From Inonotus obliquus (Eukaryota; Basidiomycota; Agaricomycetes; Hymenochaetales; Hymenochaetaceae), in assembly GCA_032164295.1 (NCBI GenBank), contig JAJHTX010000013.1:682001-746000 (forward strand): a stretch of DNA of 64,000 nt. Reading direction: 5' to 3'. The notes under the pieces were generated by a model, which saw only the letters and a program-made list of their open reading frames with translations, ran no database searches and had not been told where the DNA came from. Position 1 is the first letter of the stretch. Every line of letters begins with the position of its first letter. The translations under genes and the position numbers were made by a program. Shown piece after piece: positions 60,071 to 64,000 of this stretch.

Positions 60071-60765
60071 GCGCTCGAGTCACGGACAGCCAAACTGAGA
60101 ATTAGCAGGCGCTGCCTTCCAATCCTGGAAATCTTCGGTCTTTGCCGACCGTTCGGTGTTGTTTTAAATCATCTTTCATCTTCCGGTCTCGCGTCACATG
60201 CAAAGGACGCCTTAAGAGAAAGTCGGAATGGTCGCGATGCGTTGGTTTGTCGTTTATATGGCTAATTGGAGACACGCCCTAATGAATTCATAGGTTAATG
60301 AAATCGGCAAACGTTGTCCGAGCATAGGTATCCTTAGTATTTCAATAGAGAGAACAAGCACCGACATGGACTATTTTCAGCGAAGGGACTTTTTCAAACC
60401 TAGGTTTTGCGGAAATTTACTTTCAAATTATTATTTCGTCTGTGCGTCATTATTTGAGGGGGCAGGCGACGATTACTTGCCCCGCCGACGACCTACCGTG
60501 ACCAAAATGATCCGAAGAAAAGACAAAGGTCGGACTATCCATATCTGGAATATGACGGGCCATTCTATGATCCAAATAAAAAGCAGTATCTGCATATATG
60601 ATTCTGCACGCTGCAGATGTCTGCATTCGCTGTCGCCACTCGTTCAACTTGCCCGTTCTGTTAACTGGAAAAGGCGTTCGTTCGTTCCGGTGTGATCGTG
60701 CGAATTCCACAGTCACAGAGTAGTTCGACTACTGACAGAGGATCGAAGTCCAATGCGATCTTCTC
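60071..60765. other. Intergenic region upstream of glycyl-tRNA synthetase
   Basis: Promoter region of the synthetase gene; overlapping short frames at 60366-60716 on both strands lack family features. Confidence 0.4.
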
Positions 60766-61930
60766 TCGTGGTTTCATCTGGCAAGCGCAATGGAGGGCAG
60801 CTTAGAAGGAAAAGCAACTTTTTTCGAGATTTGTATCTGAGGAGGTTGCATTTCAGTTGGATATCGATCCGGACGACACGGAGAAACTCGATGCATGATG
60901 AAGACGCGATTTTTGAGTTATCCCAAAAGGTTGTGTACATACCGAGATTGCAAGATTCTCAAGGACGTTTGTTCCCGGTGGGATCGGAAAATCAAAGTAT
61001 GATGAAGAATTTTCTATGAAGTCCAACGACACTCACTTGAGTGTGTTCACAAGGACCCGCGAGCTATTCGTTGCGGCTACTCACTCGATAGTGAAGGCAG
61101 AGTTCGTCCATCCCCATTCAACAGTTCTTTGCAGCGCAACCCTATGAAAAATGCGGAAGACTCGATGTTAGTATCGGGAATCTATTACTTGCCAGACGAC
61201 GGTAGGAAATGCTACCTGATTGAACAGGGAAGTGCTATGTAGTCGCCAAGTGGGTGAGTCAAGTAGTGAGTAGCTCTTCATTCGTCTGGTGAGACCCATC
61301 ACTAAGCAATGGTCGAGGAACGCACCCTTCATGCCTGCAGCAGCTCTGTGCAAACAATATAAAAGCAATCCGGAGTTCCGTCACTCACAGGAGAATGGCG
61401 TGGACTTCCTTTTCCATATTGTTTTGTACGCAAGTCGGCGCCGACTATCCGAAAACGGGGAAGGTAATCTCAGACGTTGAATGCATGACCTCCACTTAAC
61501 ATACCAATTTAAGCGGGCATACGGCTTCCGATTGCATGTTGCTCGCATTCCATGGTGACTTTTACATCGCTTTATTCGAAGAGCAATGCCTCCGAAAACC
61601 CTACCCTCTTGAGGAGTCATGCTTCAGAAGGGCATCGTTGTGGCATTTGTGGCTTTGGACATATTTCGCGATGGCGAGCTGTTTGCCTCTGTGGTCAAAT
61701 TCGAGAATCCACACGTCCAAGCATGCTTCAGGGAGGGTTTCAAGTATCTTGCAACTCACTACTGGTCCAGGGGAGGCATTCAGCTAACGTCCAGTTGGCC
61801 TTTTGTGATCTGCGAATGCTTTTCCAGAGAGTGGGGAGTCGACGAACCTCCAAACGCAAGCGCATTGACCAGCACCCGGCGCCCACGCTCTGCTCAATAT
61901 CAGGGGCGAAGGGGTCACGCACACTAGGTC
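60766..61930 (+). pseudogene. FunK1-type fungal protein kinase relic C
   Basis: The relic begins with VVSSGKRNGGQ and continues with YLRRLHFSWISIRTTRRNS and HDEDA (to ~60910). A shortened catalytic loop EKCGRLDVSIGNLLLARR follows at ~61145-61190 and lacks the HR of HRD. The FunK1 C-terminal block MPAAALCKQYK...EFRHSQENG...HIVLYASRRRLSENGEG is at ~61330-61470. Stops and frame changes separate the pieces. The nucleotide sequence is close to relic B, which lies 35 kb away on the opposite strand. The 61619-61927 frame is the 3' part of the same decayed copy. Confidence 0.65.
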
Positions 61931-62396
61931 AAGGACCTCAAGTAACCGAGCTGCCTTGAGAAGAAGCCTTGTGCTCGGAGCTCAGAAAGGATAAAGGCAA
62001 CACGAGCATAATATTACAGTGACGTAGCGTGTAACATATCCTCCATGTACATTACTCTGCATTTCATCTCCCATGTTTGACCTGAATTGGAAAGCTGACG
62101 AGTGTCGAACGTCCTGTCTTGGTTATCGCAGACAACAAATTGCATTGGGAGTTGACGTTGGAAATCTACCGGTCAAATAAAATCGTGATGGATCATCACC
62201 GCAGAAAGTACGATTCCGCTTCGTGTTTTCCAAAGGTAAAAATCGCCAAAAGTGTTGAAGTGGCTTATTACATAAAATGTTGCCCCCTCTAGATTATATG
62301 CTGCCTGCAGATTTTTTGACTACAGCTGTAACAGAGGACGGATTTCGACCAGTTCATATGCCAAGAAATGTCGAAATCAAGAAACACACAAAAGAC
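61931..62396. other. Intergenic region, nothing recognised
   Basis: Spacer between the kinase relic and the unknown minus-strand gene; no motif stands out. Confidence 0.3.
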
Positions 62397-63863
62397 CTAC
62401 CCCTTCACTCCATCCCAATCTGTCTTCTCCATCTTCCAAACGCGATGTTTCTTTCCGTCCTTTCGAGGTTCAGGAGTAACCAGAAGATACTTGATAGCGA
62501 TAGTTACTTCGCCCACCGCTCCATTCTGTGTGAGCCACGTTGTGGCGAGATCTTTGAACACCTTGACATGGTCAAAACCGGCTTTCTTGCCGTCAAGCTC
62601 GTCAGAAATTGTTGCCTGATTGACCCAAATGGTGCCACGGTTCTTGTCACGCTCGTCCCGTTGAAAACAGATCGCATCAAAGAGAGCGTTATTTTTCAAC
62701 CTCGAACGGAATACACGCTCTGGAAAGTTGTTCAAGAGAATCAGGTTGACCTTCTCATACGGTACAATTCCTTTGCCAACTCTCGAGAGCGAAAGCACGT
62801 CTGAGCATGATTCACCTAGAGTTTGAGATTTTGTGAACTCCGTCGTTGAAGAACCTGTCGGCATTGGTTGACTCGTCGTAGTCGGCATTGACGTGCACTG
62901 AGGTTTCTCGCCCTTGTTTGAGGTTCCAGCGATGTTGAGGAGCGCTTGCGCTTTAGTCCCGGTTTCTTCCTTTCTGTAAAGATTGAAGGCTCGTTCGCAC
63001 GAAGCAATTTCGCATATCGCGACGTCTTCGAAAATCCATCCCGCCAATGCATAAGCTGCAGGATAAATCCTATGACTGTTCCGAACTTCCTGAAAGAATT
63101 CCTCACCCGCTCTCCGATCGGGCCGGATTTGCATGCCAGTTGGTACGTTGCGGCTCTCAGCAAAGAATTGATGAGAAATACCCTCTCCAGCCGAACAGTC
63201 GTCTTCTCCTATCTTCATTAGGGTGGTCATCATGTCATCTATTTGCGATGTATTCGAAGCCGCTTGCAGCGCCTTGTTAAAACTCGACTCGACGGCTTCT
63301 TAGGACCAGAAAATATCATTGTTAATGTCGCGAGGCGTCTCCCCATACTTCAACTTCATGACCGCATTGTTGACCAGTTTCTTGAGAATGTCCGCAGGCT
63401 GCAACCAACTATCGCCATCCTTTCCGAACTCAAGGACAATGCACTTCGTCCATTCAGGCATACATTTCTGGAACTCAGTATCCTCCACCGCCATGGTCGC
63501 GGTCAAAGTTGGCTCGAAAATCAGCCTGTCATACCGAGTCGCATTTTTCACCCGATCCCCGCGTTTAGCCGTTTTCAGAGCGTCATTGAGGCACCGCATA
63601 AACCTTGGATAATCTTCATGGTGCTTCAGCCTGAGGTGAAAATCAGCGATTGAATCAGAATTACAGAAAACATAGACAGACCCCTCAAGCAGCTCCTCCG
63701 CTGACCACAGAGACATGTCCCACACCAGCTCATTGCATTGCTTCCTCCAACGACTGTATCGTTTACTGTTCGAGGACGACGCTTGGACACAAAAAACTGC
63801 CTTAGCGTGAATGACCGTTAAGCCAGGTGCAGGTTCCCGCCTATCAGCATCTGCATCAACCAA
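62397..63863 (-). pseudogene. Unrecognised ~490-codon gene interrupted by one in-frame TAA (5' end incomplete)
   Basis: One frame runs from 63863 to 62397 with a single stop at 63300-63302, splitting it into 187 and about 300 codons. Reading continues directly after the stop as EAVESSFNKALQAASNTSQ, which looks like normal helical protein. No start ATG lies at the 5' end of the frame, so an upstream exon (beyond about 63870, perhaps outside the window) is needed. The first part includes VYVFCNSDSIADFHLRLKHH and CIVLEFGKDGDSWLQPADIL. The second part includes AAYALAGWIFEDVAICEI and ends FKDLATTWLTQNGAVGEV...KMEKTDWDGVKG. I recognise no family, signal peptide or membrane segment. It may be a recent pseudogene, a read-through gene, or two genes. 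Confidence 0.45.
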
Positions 63864-64000
63864 ACTCTATATAACTTTGTTGGATGCTGATGCCAGTGCC
63901 ATGTCGGAGGACTTCTTGGGTTAGGATCTGTTGAAATTGATATATTCCCGCTTTCGAAGAAAACCGAACGTTTCGCTCAGTGGAAGATGATAGGTACGTC

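Overview
This window is genomic DNA from a filamentous basidiomycete fungus, most likely an agaricomycete. The genes are intron-dense, with introns of about 50-60 bases, GT/AG borders and CTRAC-like branch sites. The gene families also fit: a PriA/CPL1-type secreted protein, FunK1 fungus-specific kinase relics, an F-box protein of basidiomycete type and Dal5-type permeases. Exon models were built by hand by requiring phase agreement across every splice junction. The order or species cannot be fixed from the sequence alone.

Layout. 1-3094 (-): 5' part of a very long, intronless PriA/CPL1-domain secreted protein whose C-terminal half is a stack of ~100-residue repeats running off the left edge. 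3645-5406 (+) and 5768-7577 (-): two tail-to-tail polysaccharide-deacetylase (CE4/NodB fold) paralogues with the same 14-exon structure. 8241-9566 (-): F-box protein. 10251-11644 (+): alpha/beta hydrolase. 12448-13747 (+): 7-bladed lactonase-like protein. 14695-16951 and 18507-20769 (+): a tandem pair of Dal5-type MFS permeases with the same 9-exon structure. 21117-22556 (-): transaldolase. 23400-26830 (-): two decayed FunK1 kinase copies. 27236-28026 (+): ribosomal protein eL24, whose first coding exon is only the ATG. 28027-57195: about 29 kb with no recognisable gene. Between ~34 and ~39.6 kb it holds many short tandem tracts that almost all share a 7-base period although their sequences differ; a small spliced candidate gene sits at 41403-43051 (-). 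57196-60070 (-): glycyl-tRNA synthetase with two in-frame starts that suggest mitochondrial and cytosolic forms. 60766-61930 (+): a third FunK1 relic, an inverted nucleotide-level copy of the one at 25.4-26.2 kb. 62397-63863 (-): an unrecognised protein interrupted by a single in-frame TAA.

The housekeeping genes (transaldolase, eL24, glycyl-tRNA synthetase) look intact. No metabolic cluster is evident, but three kinds of local duplication are: inverted (deacetylases), tandem (permeases) and dispersed inverted (kinase relics). The most unusual feature is the shared 7-base period across many unrelated tandem tracts in the gene desert.
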